DNA of 64,000 nt from Coprobacter secundus. GTDB taxonomy: Bacteria; Bacteroidota; Bacteroidia; Bacteroidales; Coprobacteraceae. The notes beneath the pieces were generated by a model. It ran no database searches. It saw only the letters and a program-made list of their open reading frames with translations, and was not told where the DNA came from. The stretch lies in the NCBI GenBank assembly GCA_000803105.1, contig JTDA01000001.1, positions 248,001 to 312,000 on the forward strand, given 5' to 3'. The position numbers and the translations under genes were made by a program. This document shows positions 27,084 to 36,947 of this stretch, piece after piece; the stretch's first letter is position 1; the number at the start of each line of letters is the position of its first letter.

Positions 27084-27659
27084 ATGAGTAATAACAGCAC
27101 TGTAGGTGAAAAAATAAAAACACTTCGTGAAAATAAGAATATGAGTCGAGAAGAACTTTCTCAACAATCCGGTTTAAGTGTAGAACAAATCAACCATATT
27201 GAAGATAATACAGATCTCCCCGCTTTAGCTTTATTGGTAAAAATCGCTCGGGCTTTAGGTGTACGTTTAGGGACATTTTTAGATGACCAAGAGGAGTTAG
27301 GCCCGGTCATTACTCGATGTGGACAACAAAAAGACGAAGTCTCATTCACGACCCATACTGCCGGTGCCCGTAAACATATGGACTATTTGAGCCTGGCCAA
27401 ATCGAAAACCAACCGGCATATGGAACCGTTTATCATCAATATCTCTCCGGCCCAACCCAATGACTACGAATTATCATCGCATGAAGGAGAGGAATTTATC
27501 TACGTCATGGACGGAGCTATTGAAGTCAATTATGGGAAGGATACCTATCAGCTCTCGGCGGGAGACAGTATCTACTACGACTCTATAGTACCTCACCATG
27601 TGCATTCCTATAACAACCAGAATGCCAAAATATTGGCCGTTGTTCATATTCCTGTATAA
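27084..27659 (+). CDS. XRE-family regulator with C-terminal cupin domain
   Basis: A 191-residue DNA-binding protein: an N-terminal helix-turn-helix (about residues 7-62; NMSREELSQQSGLSVEQINH) and a C-terminal cupin barrel (about 110-190) with HEGEEFIYVMDGAIEV and a GDSIYYDSIVPHHVHSY strand, in which the histidines and glutamate are placed as in metal or small-molecule binding cupins. Such HTH-cupin proteins sense a small ligand. The gene is followed 21 bases later by an acyl-CoA ligase, a pairing seen in other Bacteroidetes, so it may control acid or CoA-ester use. The ligand is unknown. Confidence 0.88.
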   Translation: MSNNSTVGEKIKTLRENKNMSREELSQQSGLSVEQINHIEDNTDLPALALLVKIARALGVRLGTFLDDQEELGPVITRCGQQKDEVSFTTHTAGARKHMDYLSLAKSKTNRHMEPFIINISPAQPNDYELSSHEGEEFIYVMDGAIEVNYGKDTYQLSAGDSIYYDSIVPHHVHSYNNQNAKILAVVHIPV

Positions 27660-27680
27660 TTTCTTAAAAAGACATTAACT

Positions 27681-29333
27681 ATGCAGTTATTCGAAAAAAC
27701 ATTAGGAGATTTTCTGGAATATTGGGCCGAAAAAACTCCTGATAAAGAATTTATCGTATATTCTGACCGAAATTTGAGATTTACCTATTCCGAATTTAAC
27801 CAACGAGTAAATAACCTGGCCAAAGGGCTCATGGCCATCGGTGTAAAAGAAGGCTCCCATGTAGGTATATGGGCTACAAATGTTCCCGACTGGAATACTT
27901 TTCTTTTTGCAACAGCCAAAATAGGAGCGGTCTTGGTCACAGTAAATACCAATTACAAACAGCACGAATTGGAATACCTGGTCGATAATGCCGACCTTCA
28001 TACTCTCTGCATTTCCAACGGTACATTCGATACCGACTATCTGGAAATGACTTACACCATGTTACCCGAACTGAAAACTTCTCAGCGTGGAAATCTGAAA
28101 AGCAAAAAATTGCCTTATATGCGCAACGTTGTGTATATAGGTCAAGAGAAGCACAGAGGTATGTACAATACCGCTGAACTATTGCTATTGGGTAGTACAA
28201 TGGAAGACCAATTACTCGAAGAGCAAAAGAAAAAGTTCAATTGCTATGATGTTGTAAATATGCAATACACTTCAGGAACTACAGGTTTTCCCAAGGGAGT
28301 GATGCTTACTCATCACAACATTACCAATAACGGGTATTGCATCGGGCAAAGTATGAAATTCACCGAAAATGAACGAGTTTGTCTGCCTGTTCCTCTTTTC
28401 CACTGTTTCGGAATAGTACTTGGGATGATGGCCATCATCACCAACGGAGGTTGCGCTGTATTGCTCGAACGTTTTGATCCTCTGGTAGTATTAGCTTCGG
28501 TACACAAGGAAAAGTGTACAGCACTATATGGAGTTCCCACTATGTTTATAGCCGAACTGAACCACCCGATGTTCAGTATGTTTGACCTCTCTTCTTTACG
28601 TACGGGAATCATGGCCGGCTCACTATGTCCCGAATGGTTGATGCGTGAAGTAATGGACAAAATGTATATGCGCGAAATTACAAGTGTATATGGTCTTACC
28701 GAAACCTCTCCGGGTATGACACAAAGTAAAGTGGACGATCCGTTAGAGGTAAGAGCATCCACTGTCGGTAGCAATTTGCCGGAAATAGACGTTCGCGTCA
28801 TCGATCCCGAGACGTTAGAAGAGTGCCCCGTAGGTGTGCAGGGAGAGATGTGTTGCCGTGGATATAACATTATGAAAGGTTATTACAAAATGCCTGAAGC
28901 TACGGCCGCCATTATCGATAAAAACGGCTTTCTCCATTCCGGAGATTTAGGAGTAAAAACTCCGGAAGGAAATTATAAAATAACCGGACGTATAAAGGAT
29001 ATGATAATACGTGGAGGTGAAAATATATATCCTCGTGAAATAGAAGAATTTCTTTACCAGATGCCTCAAATAAAAGATGTACAAGTAGCCGCGGTACCTT
29101 CAAAAAAATATGGAGAGGAAGTAGGAGCTTTCATTATCTTAAAGCCTGGTGAAACTTTGCAGGAAAGTGACGTCAAAGACTTTTGCAAAGGAAAAATTTC
29201 ACGGCACAAAATACCTAAATATGTATTCTTTATAGACCAATTCCCATTGACCGGAAGTGGGAAAATACAAAAATTCAAACTCAAAGACGTAGGTCTTGAG
29301 CTTCTAGCCAAGCAAGGTATAGAGCCGGTATAA
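27681..29333 (+). CDS. acyl-CoA synthetase (AMP-binding ligase)
   Basis: A 550-residue adenylate-forming ligase. The P-loop motif YTSGTTGFPKGVM is at about residues 197-209, YGLTETSPGMTQ near residue 335 is the adenine/substrate site, and LHSGDLGVKTPEGNYKITGR followed by KDMIIRGGENIYPREIEEFL forms the hinge and C-terminal domain (about 415-545), ending GSGKIQKFKLKD with the catalytic lysine region. The length and motif spelling fit medium/long-chain fatty-acid ligases of the FadD13-like kind. It is 21 bases after the HTH-cupin regulator and probably in the same transcript. It is distinct from the 601-residue ligase at 4722-6527. Substrate chain length is not determined. Confidence 0.9.
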   Translation: MQLFEKTLGDFLEYWAEKTPDKEFIVYSDRNLRFTYSEFNQRVNNLAKGLMAIGVKEGSHVGIWATNVPDWNTFLFATAKIGAVLVTVNTNYKQHELEYLVDNADLHTLCISNGTFDTDYLEMTYTMLPELKTSQRGNLKSKKLPYMRNVVYIGQEKHRGMYNTAELLLLGSTMEDQLLEEQKKKFNCYDVVNMQYTSGTTGFPKGVMLTHHNITNNGYCIGQSMKFTENERVCLPVPLFHCFGIVLGMMAIITNGGCAVLLERFDPLVVLASVHKEKCTALYGVPTMFIAELNHPMFSMFDLSSLRTGIMAGSLCPEWLMREVMDKMYMREITSVYGLTETSPGMTQSKVDDPLEVRASTVGSNLPEIDVRVIDPETLEECPVGVQGEMCCRGYNIMKGYYKMPEATAAIIDKNGFLHSGDLGVKTPEGNYKITGRIKDMIIRGGENIYPREIEEFLYQMPQIKDVQVAAVPSKKYGEEVGAFIILKPGETLQESDVKDFCKGKISRHKIPKYVFFIDQFPLTGSGKIQKFKLKDVGLELLAKQGIEPV

Positions 29334-29367
29334 AAATCAACACATCATAAAAAGCTCATCATAGATA

Positions 29368-29412
29368 AAGTGCCCCTTAAATGCCAAATAAATAGCTTTT
29401 AGGGGGCATTTT
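29368..29412 (+). terminator. terminator after acyl-CoA synthetase
   Basis: TGCCCCTTAAA (29371-29381) pairs with TTTAGGGGGCA (29398-29408), with one G-T pair and a 16-base loop, followed by TTTTAC. The flanking A and T extend the stem a little. Confidence 0.6.
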
Positions 29413-29598
29413 ACATTATGTCATATTATTTTTATTCAAATTCTCATAAATCAATCATTTATTTTGCTTTTTTAAAATAAAATAAATAAATTAGCCATTG
29501 ATAAAATAAGGATGAACCATAATACCAAGAAAAACATAGAATTATAATCTGAAGAACACTTTTATATGCCTTTCGATTGACATAAAAACCGAAATACC

Positions 29599-30771
29599 AT
29601 GAATAGAGAAACTTCACAACATCCTATTTCAGTCTCACGAATATCTATATTCGGTAAAATATGTCTCTACATGTTAATAACAATTGCTGTAAGCCAATCT
29701 ATATCGGCCCAACCTTCTCTCGAAGCGACATATAACATGATTCGTAGCGGAGATAAACTAATCAAGCAAACTGTCGAATCCACAAATCCGGGACAAGCCG
29801 GAGAAGATATAATCTGGGATTTCAGCCGACAAAAAATCACAAATAAAGAACATTATTTATCCTATATAGAATATCAAGATTCCATTATCATCGGATACGA
29901 AAACCGTACATATTATAAATATCGTTCGATAAATGATACCCTTTATATGACCGGATACAGTACTCCTACCCAATTTACTTCCTATATTGCTCCAATTTGC
30001 CATCTACCCTTTCCGTTCTCCTACAAAGATTCTGTGTCGTTTTCATTAAACGGCATAGGCCGTTATTGTGATCGAATAGATTTGCAAATACACGGAAACG
30101 AAACATTGCAGGCCGACGCATGGGGTACGATAATATTACCGTCTAATGATACTTTACATCACGCACTCCGCCTTCACAGTGAAAGAAGGATTGCCAATCG
30201 TGCAAGTCCGCACAATATCATATCGGCCGAACTCCCTCCTCCAATACCATCGGATAGCATTACAATATACACAGAGAAAGACAGTATGCAAACTCACATT
30301 ACTACATACCGCTGGTACGCTGACGGTTATCGATACCCGGTATTCGAAACCAAAGAAAGTACCTCCTACCTATACGGGAAAAAGGTCTATCATCATTCTA
30401 CTGCATATCTTTATTCCCCCGATAAGCAAGCTATTTTATCCGAAGACCTCGATAATCCGGCACGACTCGCAGCTACCGATACAAAATCACTTCAAAAGAA
30501 TAGAGTTAGCCAAGATGCTCTGAGCGATTATCACATTTATCAACAAGATAATCATCTAATCATAGAATATCGTCTGAATCGGCCTGCCGATTGTTCGTTT
30601 TTACTGTTTGACTATACCGGTAGAACAATCTCCGGACGGAAAGCCATCAAAAAGCCAGCGGGGATCAATCGTGAAGAAATACCATTAGACAGCTCTATAA
30701 CAGGAGAATGTCTCTTACGTTTTACTGTAAACAAAAAAGTTTACGGTGAAAAAATAATCCAAAAACCATAA
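29599..30771 (+). CDS. secreted protein with possible C-terminal sorting tail, at RHS locus
   Basis: A 390-residue protein with a signal peptide (about 1-38, hydrophobic core ICLYMLITIAVSQSISAQ). The middle (about 40-310) is beta-rich and not recognised. The last 70 residues are a beta-sandwich like the T9SS type A sorting region: FDYTGRTISGRKAI, then the end LLRFTVNKKVYGEKIIQK, a strand ending in a basic residue cluster. If real, it would be carried to the surface by the type IX system, whose genes are not in the window. It lies 53 bases before the RHS gene on the same strand. Homologues with such tails are often near RHS-like genes. Function unknown. Confidence 0.55.
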   Translation: MNRETSQHPISVSRISIFGKICLYMLITIAVSQSISAQPSLEATYNMIRSGDKLIKQTVESTNPGQAGEDIIWDFSRQKITNKEHYLSYIEYQDSIIIGYENRTYYKYRSINDTLYMTGYSTPTQFTSYIAPICHLPFPFSYKDSVSFSLNGIGRYCDRIDLQIHGNETLQADAWGTIILPSNDTLHHALRLHSERRIANRASPHNIISAELPPPIPSDSITIYTEKDSMQTHITTYRWYADGYRYPVFETKESTSYLYGKKVYHHSTAYLYSPDKQAILSEDLDNPARLAATDTKSLQKNRVSQDALSDYHIYQQDNHLIIEYRLNRPADCSFLLFDYTGRTISGRKAIKKPAGINREEIPLDSSITGECLLRFTVNKKVYGEKIIQKP

Positions 30772-30824
30772 CCATCGATTCATCCCTAAAATACAATTAA
30801 AGCCTTATCCCATCTCTATCTTTC

Positions 30825-33800
30825 ATGGAAAAACAAATTACCATATCGATTTTGCTTTATTTCCTTTTTCCGGGAATAAACATCATACTGGCCGAAACGA
30901 CAGAGAACCTGCAATACAACACTCAGAACTATATTGTTACAGTCACTCCGTTAGATGCCACTCAAACAGCAGAAATAAACGGGACAATCATACAACTCGG
31001 ACATAAAGCTCGAGCATTAACCGAAATACAATATTTTGATGGATTGGGACGACCGTCTCAAACTATACAAAAAGGGATTACCCCTGATGGAAACGACTTG
31101 GTAATTTTGCAAGAATACGACGGATTCGGGAGGAGTTCTAATACATGGTTACCGATCCCATCTGAAACCAATGGCAATTTTGTAAGCCCCTCGACCCTAA
31201 AATCTTCAGCTAATACATACTATAACGATACAAGGCCATATTTTTCTCCCATATATGAAAACTCTCCACTCAACCTCATTACAGGAGAATACGGTCCCGG
31301 AGACAACTGGTCCTCACATCCGATAAATAAAAAATACGAAATAAACAATACGACCGACAGCGAACGTATTTGTCGGTATTATTATCTGAGCGATGAAACC
31401 CATCTGCGAAAACAGGGGAATTATGCCAACAATCAACTATTCATCATCTATCATATCGACGAAGATGGCAAATCTACTTTGGAATTCAGGAATAAATTAG
31501 ACCAAATACTACTTATACGGCAATTGGATAATGACAACTTCATCGATACATATTATATATACGACGATTTCGGTAATTTGTGTTTTGTACTGCCACCATC
31601 GGCAACCGACGCACTCTCAGCTGACAATATATGGAGCGTAAACTCCGATGCGATTTCGTCATACGGTTATTTTTACCGTTACGACGAAAGAAACCGATGC
31701 ATCGAAAAAAAATGCCCGGAGCAGACCCGATATATATAGTATACGATAGAGCCGATCATCCCGTATTGATTCAAGATGGAAACCTACGGACAAAAAATGA
31801 ATGGTTATTTACAAAATACGACGCATTAGACCGAGAAATAGTTACAGGTTTACTAACTTCGGACTACAGCCATAACGATTTCATAGAAATCTGTCGCGAT
31901 ACTCTGGTAGTCGAAGAATTTGCTTTCAACTACGAAATGCCCATAATCGGCTATACCAATCGAATCAAACTTGGTAACAATATTCGGGTACTTACAATAA
32001 ATTATTATGATAACATCAATTTCGAAACCTCAACGATTATCAAAATATTTTCCTTTCAACCGGGCCGGTCTCTAATAATAAAGAGATCTACCAGAACTGT
32101 CAAGGACTAATTACCGCTACTTACATCGGACAAACAGACAATATGAACAGATATGAAATCAGTTCCTTCTACTACGATACGCAAGGACGCATCGTAGAGA
32201 AGCTTGTGGAAGTCAACGGATTCGGTCCTCATAATCACATTTATATAGAATATGATTTTGCCGGTAACCCGATCAATATAAAAAAAGAGCATGTCGCCCT
32301 GAATTATGAAGGTAAACAAACTCAAATCTATACATATCAATACGACCATGCAGGACGCATTACCAGCGAATCACTAAAATTCAACACTTTAAAAGAAAAA
32401 AAATACATGAATATCTATATAACGACTTAGGACAAGTATCTCAAAAGTTTTTACACGACCGAAGCGACACAATCACCTACACTTACAACTTAAGGGGGTG
32501 GCCTATTTCGATTACCAACCGAGCATTTTCTCAACAATTATATTACGAAGAAGCTTTGGTGCCCCAAAGTACCCGATACTTCAATGGAAATATTTCTGCC
32601 GTAAAATACTCTCAAGGCGGACGAGAATACAGCTTTCATATGACCTATGACGCACTTGACAGAATAATATCGTCCCAATCATTTCTCAACGGCAAAATGG
32701 CAAACGATTTGGAAGAATTCAATTTTGACAAAATGGGGAATATAAAAAATATAGTCAGGAAAAAAAATAATATATATACCCATCAACTGGCCTTTGAGCA
32801 CAAAGGTAACCAGCTAACCGATGCCATCGATCTCACGGATACCGATATACCTCTGCTCGAAATTAATACGGAAAACCCGGACGAACCCTCAAACTATTCC
32901 GCTATTCCCGACGACTCACAAGAAATCATCTCCGGGAAGAAAATCCGAGATCCGGTATTCGGTGAAAATCTCCTCTCCTCCACCTCGAACAATGATATCC
33001 CATACGCTTATGATAAAAACGGAAACATGAGCCGTAATACCGGCAAGAACATAGAAAATATAATCTACAACCATTTGAATTTGCCTCAATCGGTCGAATT
33101 CGGTAATAATGACCAAATCGCCAATCACTATATGGCCGACGGCAGAAGGGTCATATCGACATACACATCAGAAGCCAAAATCGACGACAGCGGTATATTA
33201 CAGCCTCAAACCATAACGACCGACTGCTTGTGGGGTGAATATATATATCGAAATTATAAAATATCCATGATCAAAATTCCGGGAGGGTACATACAGGTCG
33301 ATAATACGAAATCAGACCCGGAACAAAAATACACTTTCGTTCGTTATATCTATGACCATTTGGGAAATGTGCGTATTACTGCCGATAACTCCGGTATTTT
33401 ACAATCGACAGAGTATTATCCATCCGGTTATTTCTTCAACCGCACCGGAACCGGGTCGCAGCCATACCTATTAGGAGAAAAAGAATATATCAATATGTTT
33501 GGACTGAACCAATACGACTTCGGAGCAAGAATATTCGATCCTTATTTTTTAAGATGGTCTACCCCCGACCCTCTACAAGAAAAATATTATTCTATTTCCC
33601 CTTATGCATACTGCAATAATAATCCCATTTTATATACCGACCCAGATGGGAGAGATTGGTATAAAGACCAAGACAGTACAATACAATATAGCCCTGAAAT
33701 CAACCGGAATTCACGTCTTGCCGACGGTCAACGATATTTGGGACAAACCTACACAGAATCGGTCAACGGGAAATCGATTGCCGATTATCGGAAAGACGGA

Positions 33801-34307
33801 AGTATCCTTTTTTATCGGGAAAGGGAAGCTTATCGACGGATGATAAATCAGACCGTAAAAACAGGGAATGAATCCATGGCAATATTAATGTCCGATAAAG
33901 TCTTAGTACTCCCCGATTATCAAAATACACCGAATGAAGTAAACTTAAAATCATATCATTATTCAGCTAAAGGAGGGAACATAATCGATGCCGGTAAAAA
34001 TACCTGGCCTATAATCGCGACCGCCCATACGCATCCGAACGGTACTCCCCCCTCTAATGAAGATAAACACTTCTCCATAAACATCACCCCCTATAAACCG
34101 GTATATGTACTGCAAATGAAAGGGAATAACAGTATCAGCGCTGTAACAGGAAGACCCGGAATAGAAAATGGTACATTAACAGAAAATATAACTCAAACGT
34201 TTCCCGAATTCCATCTAAACAATTTGACGAAAGGGAAATGTTCTTTAATAGAATTTACTAAGCATAACAATTTCAAAAACAGAGTAATAAATGCAAAAAG
34301 ATTATGA
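30825..34307 (+). pseudogene. frameshifted RHS / DUF6443-type YD-repeat protein with variable C-terminal tip
   Basis: Four consecutive open segments in frames 0, 2, 1, 0 together spell one RHS protein of about 1,160 residues. Segment 1 starts with a signal peptide (FPGINIILA) and DUF6443-like YFDGLGRPSQTIQKG. Segments 2 and 3 carry YDALDREIVTG and YYDTQGRIVEK. Segment 4 has YNLRGWPISI and the RHS core end YYSISPYAYCNNNPILYTDPDG at 33590-33655. Frame changes fall at A8 (31705-31712), TTT (32020-32022) and A8 (32396-32403), each equal to one missing base. Beyond DPDG lies a tip of about 217 residues with an HTHP...SNED motif. The first lipoprotein gene overlaps its stop by ATGA. It may be a pseudogene, contain sequencing errors, or be partly rescued by slippage at the A8 runs. 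Confidence 0.75.
33657..34307 (+). other. RHS C-terminal tip domain with JAMM-like motif
   Basis: The tip after the core-ending DPDGRDW covers about 217 residues. At 34023-34064 it reads AHTHPNGTPPSNED, which fits the JAMM/MPN metallopeptidase motif HxH-x(6-7)-S-x2-D as seen in RadC and DUF4329-like domains. The preceding strand WPIIATAHTHPNG has the hydrophobic character of the JAMM central strand. Other known RHS tips are toxins; whether this is an active peptidase is inference. Confidence 0.5.
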
Positions 34308-34897
34308 TAAAACACTTTATTTCAATAACGCTTTTTACACTGCTGATATCTTGCATACAAGATAGGAAAGACAACGTGTACATCGAAAAAAAACTGTATC
34401 CCAACGAGGAACTAAGGGCCGTATTGGACTCGTTCGTTTTCGAAAACAAAAAGTTAGACTCGATCTGCGAAATATACATCGACAACATCCTGCCGGAATT
34501 CACGTCCATCATCATTTACTCCGGAGAGGGGGCTTGCATCGGAGATGAAAATATTTATTATAATCAAAGGCCATTAGGTTATACCGAAATATCGGGGATA
34601 AGATTCAGAATATTTTCCGGAATGGAACACTATTTCAACCTGCTGGAAAATATGGAAAACGCTCCGAAAATAACCTCCTCATATCCATCTATTCCCGATA
34701 TGGAAATAAACAGCAAAGATTTTCCTTATGCCGATAGCAACTCCATATGGTGGGTTCTGATTAAAAACGGAAACAAATCGACATTATACAGGAATTGGAA
34801 TGACGTATATCCCTATGAGTTCTATCCATTCCGACATGTTCCGGGATTACTATTCAATCCTCCGGTAATAAAAGACGTTTGTGACGAAGATGAATGA
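34304..34897 (+). CDS. small lipoprotein, family A copy 1 (candidate immunity protein)
   Basis: A 197-residue lipoprotein with lipobox LISC (cysteine at residue 17), preceded by a signal peptide. The body begins YPNEELRAVLDSFVFENKKL, with a central WWVLIKNG and a C-terminal acidic end DVCDEDE. The ATG overlaps the stop of the RHS frame (ATGA), so translation is probably coupled to it. It is nearly identical to copies at 35629 and 36948. No domain is recognised. As the first gene after an RHS toxin-like tip, it is placed as an immunity protein would be, but that is inference. Confidence 0.8.
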   Translation: MIKHFISITLFTLLISCIQDRKDNVYIEKKLYPNEELRAVLDSFVFENKKLDSICEIYIDNILPEFTSIIIYSGEGACIGDENIYYNQRPLGYTEISGIRFRIFSGMEHYFNLLENMENAPKITSSYPSIPDMEINSKDFPYADSNSIWWVLIKNGNKSTLYRNWNDVYPYEFYPFRHVPGLLFNPPVIKDVCDEDE

Positions 34898-34953
34898 ACA
34901 AACAGATTCTACTTATATCTTCCTAAATAAATAATCACTAAAATAAAAGTCGC

Positions 34954-35547
34954 ATGAAAAAAATACTTTTAATATCCATATCCTCATTGATTCTATGCTG
35001 TACTCAAAAAAAGGATAATCTGTATATATATCCGAACGAATCCATGACGCAGCTGCTCGACTCTTTTATACAGGAAACCCCAAACAAAAACCGGATAAAC
35101 CAGATTTATATTGATAAAATCGGCATCCGAAATTACCACATATTATTATATTCGGGAAACACAGACATCAATAACGGGCAATGCAAAATACCCGCTCTTT
35201 ACAAAATCCGATATGCCGACAGGATATTCGATGTATTTTCCGGTGTAGAAGAGTTCTTCTCCGACTCGATAAACCAGCCTAAAACGGTGATGGAAAAAAT
35301 GAAATCATTTAAAAAAGACTCTGCAAATATCTGTTGGTTCGTGGAAGATTATAACGGAAGAATATACATCAATGAAGAAAATAATGCCACACCTTTCGGG
35401 AAAAAACCTTTACATCCCGTTGACAGTAGTGGATTCTATTTAGATGGACAAGCAATGAAACGTCATCTTTTATTCTGTGATACAATGGAAGCTTACCATA
35501 GATGGCTCGTGAAAAACATAGATATATTGTTAAAAAATAAAGAATAG
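34954..35547 (+). CDS. small lipoprotein, family B copy 1 (candidate immunity protein)
   Basis: A 197-residue lipoprotein with lipobox LILCC near residue 16. It is related to family A at low identity: YPNESMTQLLDSF, the IYIDKI segment, LLYSGN and VFSGVEEFF line up with YPNEELRAVLDSF, IYIDNI, IIYSG and IFSGMEHYF of family A. It lies 56 bases after A1. Its C-terminal quarter (from about residue 135) differs strongly from B2. No domain recognised; a paired immunity or adaptor role is inference. Confidence 0.8.
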   Translation: MKKILLISISSLILCCTQKKDNLYIYPNESMTQLLDSFIQETPNKNRINQIYIDKIGIRNYHILLYSGNTDINNGQCKIPALYKIRYADRIFDVFSGVEEFFSDSINQPKTVMEKMKSFKKDSANICWFVEDYNGRIYINEENNATPFGKKPLHPVDSSGFYLDGQAMKRHLLFCDTMEAYHRWLVKNIDILLKNKE

Positions 35548-35628
35548 CCTTTATTCCGGCACGTACAACGTCAACAGAAAACTATCAGATGAAAGTTACA
35601 ACTTAACAGGTGTAATAACCGCTAAATT

Positions 35629-36216
35629 ATGATAAAACACTTTATTTCAATAACGCTTTTTACACTGCTGATATCTTGCATACAAGATAGGAAAGACAAC
35701 GTGTACATCGAAAAAAAGCTGTATCCCAATGAGGAACTAAGGGCCGTATTGGACTCGTTCGTTTTCGAAAACAAAAAGTTAGACTCGATCTGCGAAATAT
35801 ACATCGACAACATCTTGCCGGAATTCACGTCCATCATCATTTACTCCGGACATGGATCTTGCACAGGTGGTGAAAATATATATTATAATCAAAGACCATT
35901 AGGTTATACCGAAATATCGGGGGTAAGATTCAGAATATTTTCCGGAATGGAGCACTATTTCAACCTGCTGGAAAATATGGAAAACGCTCCGAAAATAACC
36001 TCCTCGGATCTTTCAGAACCCGATCTAAAAATCTATTATGAAAATTTTCTTTATTTCAATTCCAATTCTATCTGGTGGGTCCTGATTAAAAACGGAAACA
36101 AATCGACATTATACAGGAATTGGAACGAAGTATATCCCTATAATTTCTATCCGAACCGCCCCGTTCCAGGAGTATTTACCGTCGAAATAAAAGACGTTTG
36201 TGACGAAGATGAATGA
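35629..36216 (+). CDS. small lipoprotein, family A copy 2
   Basis: A 195-residue near-duplicate of the family A gene at 34304. The first 80 residues are almost identical. It differs in patches: HGSCTGGE replaces EGACIGDE, DLSEPDLKIYYENFLYF replaces the SYPSIPDMEINSKDFPYA stretch, and the end reads NRPVPGVFTVE instead of FRHVPGLLFNPPV. It is 81 bases after B1. The local divergence in otherwise identical genes points to recombination or selection on a binding face. Confidence 0.8.
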   Translation: MIKHFISITLFTLLISCIQDRKDNVYIEKKLYPNEELRAVLDSFVFENKKLDSICEIYIDNILPEFTSIIIYSGHGSCTGGENIYYNQRPLGYTEISGVRFRIFSGMEHYFNLLENMENAPKITSSDLSEPDLKIYYENFLYFNSNSIWWVLIKNGNKSTLYRNWNEVYPYNFYPNRPVPGVFTVEIKDVCDEDE

Positions 36217-36272
36217 ACAAACAGATTCTACTTATATCTTCCTAAATAAATAATCACTAAAATAAAAGTCGT

Positions 36273-36854
36273 ATGAAAAAAATACTTTTAATATCCATAT
36301 CCTCATTGATTCTATGCTGTAACCCCAAAAAGGATAATCCGTATATATATCCGAACGAATCCATGACGCAGCTGCTCGACTCTTTTATACAGGAAACCCC
36401 AAACAAAAACCGGATAAACCAGATTTATATTGATAAAATAAATCCTTATAATTACCACATATTATTATATTCGGGAAACACAGACATCAATAACGGGCAA
36501 TGCAAAATACCTGCTCTTTACAAAATCCGATATGCCGACAGGATATTCGATGTATTTTCCGGTGCAGAAGAGTTCTTCTCCGACTCGATAAACCAGCCTA
36601 AAACGGTGATGGAAAAAATGAAATCATTTAAAAACGATTCTGTAAATACCTGTTGGTTCGTGGAAGACTATCAAGGAAAAACATACATCAATAAAAAAGA
36701 GGCTATACCTTTTGGCGAAGAAAACATACATGATGCTAAATCTCCAGGATTTTATATAGATGCACAAACAACAAAAAGGAGAATTTTATTCTGCGATAAA
36801 ATGGAGGCATTCGATAAATGGTATGCAAAAAACAAAGATAAATTAAAAAAATAA
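36273..36854 (+). CDS. small lipoprotein, family B copy 2
   Basis: A 193-residue near-duplicate of the family B gene at 34954, with the same spacer before it. The lipobox cysteines are LILCC again. Identity is high up to about residue 130 and then falls: CWFVEDYQGKTYINKKEAIPF replaces the B1 stretch CWFVEDYNGRIYINEENNAT, and the last 40 residues differ. Function unknown. Confidence 0.8.
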   Translation: MKKILLISISSLILCCNPKKDNPYIYPNESMTQLLDSFIQETPNKNRINQIYIDKINPYNYHILLYSGNTDINNGQCKIPALYKIRYADRIFDVFSGAEEFFSDSINQPKTVMEKMKSFKNDSVNTCWFVEDYQGKTYINKKEAIPFGEENIHDAKSPGFYIDAQTTKRRILFCDKMEAFDKWYAKNKDKLKK

Positions 36855-36947
36855 AAATGGTTCTTACTCCTTTTTCCGAATCATAAGCAAAAAATATCCC
36901 AGAGAAAACAGAAAAACAATAATCTTAAATCTTATAATAAAAAGATT

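Noticed and set aside
28313..28870. A 185-codon minus-strand frame inside the acyl-CoA synthetase
   Set aside because: It is antisense to conserved ligase motifs and has no recognisable start signal or domain.
34273..34515. Minus-strand frame repeated at 35622-35840 and 36932-37183
   Set aside because: It recurs only because the family A lipoprotein gene is repeated; it is the antisense of that gene.
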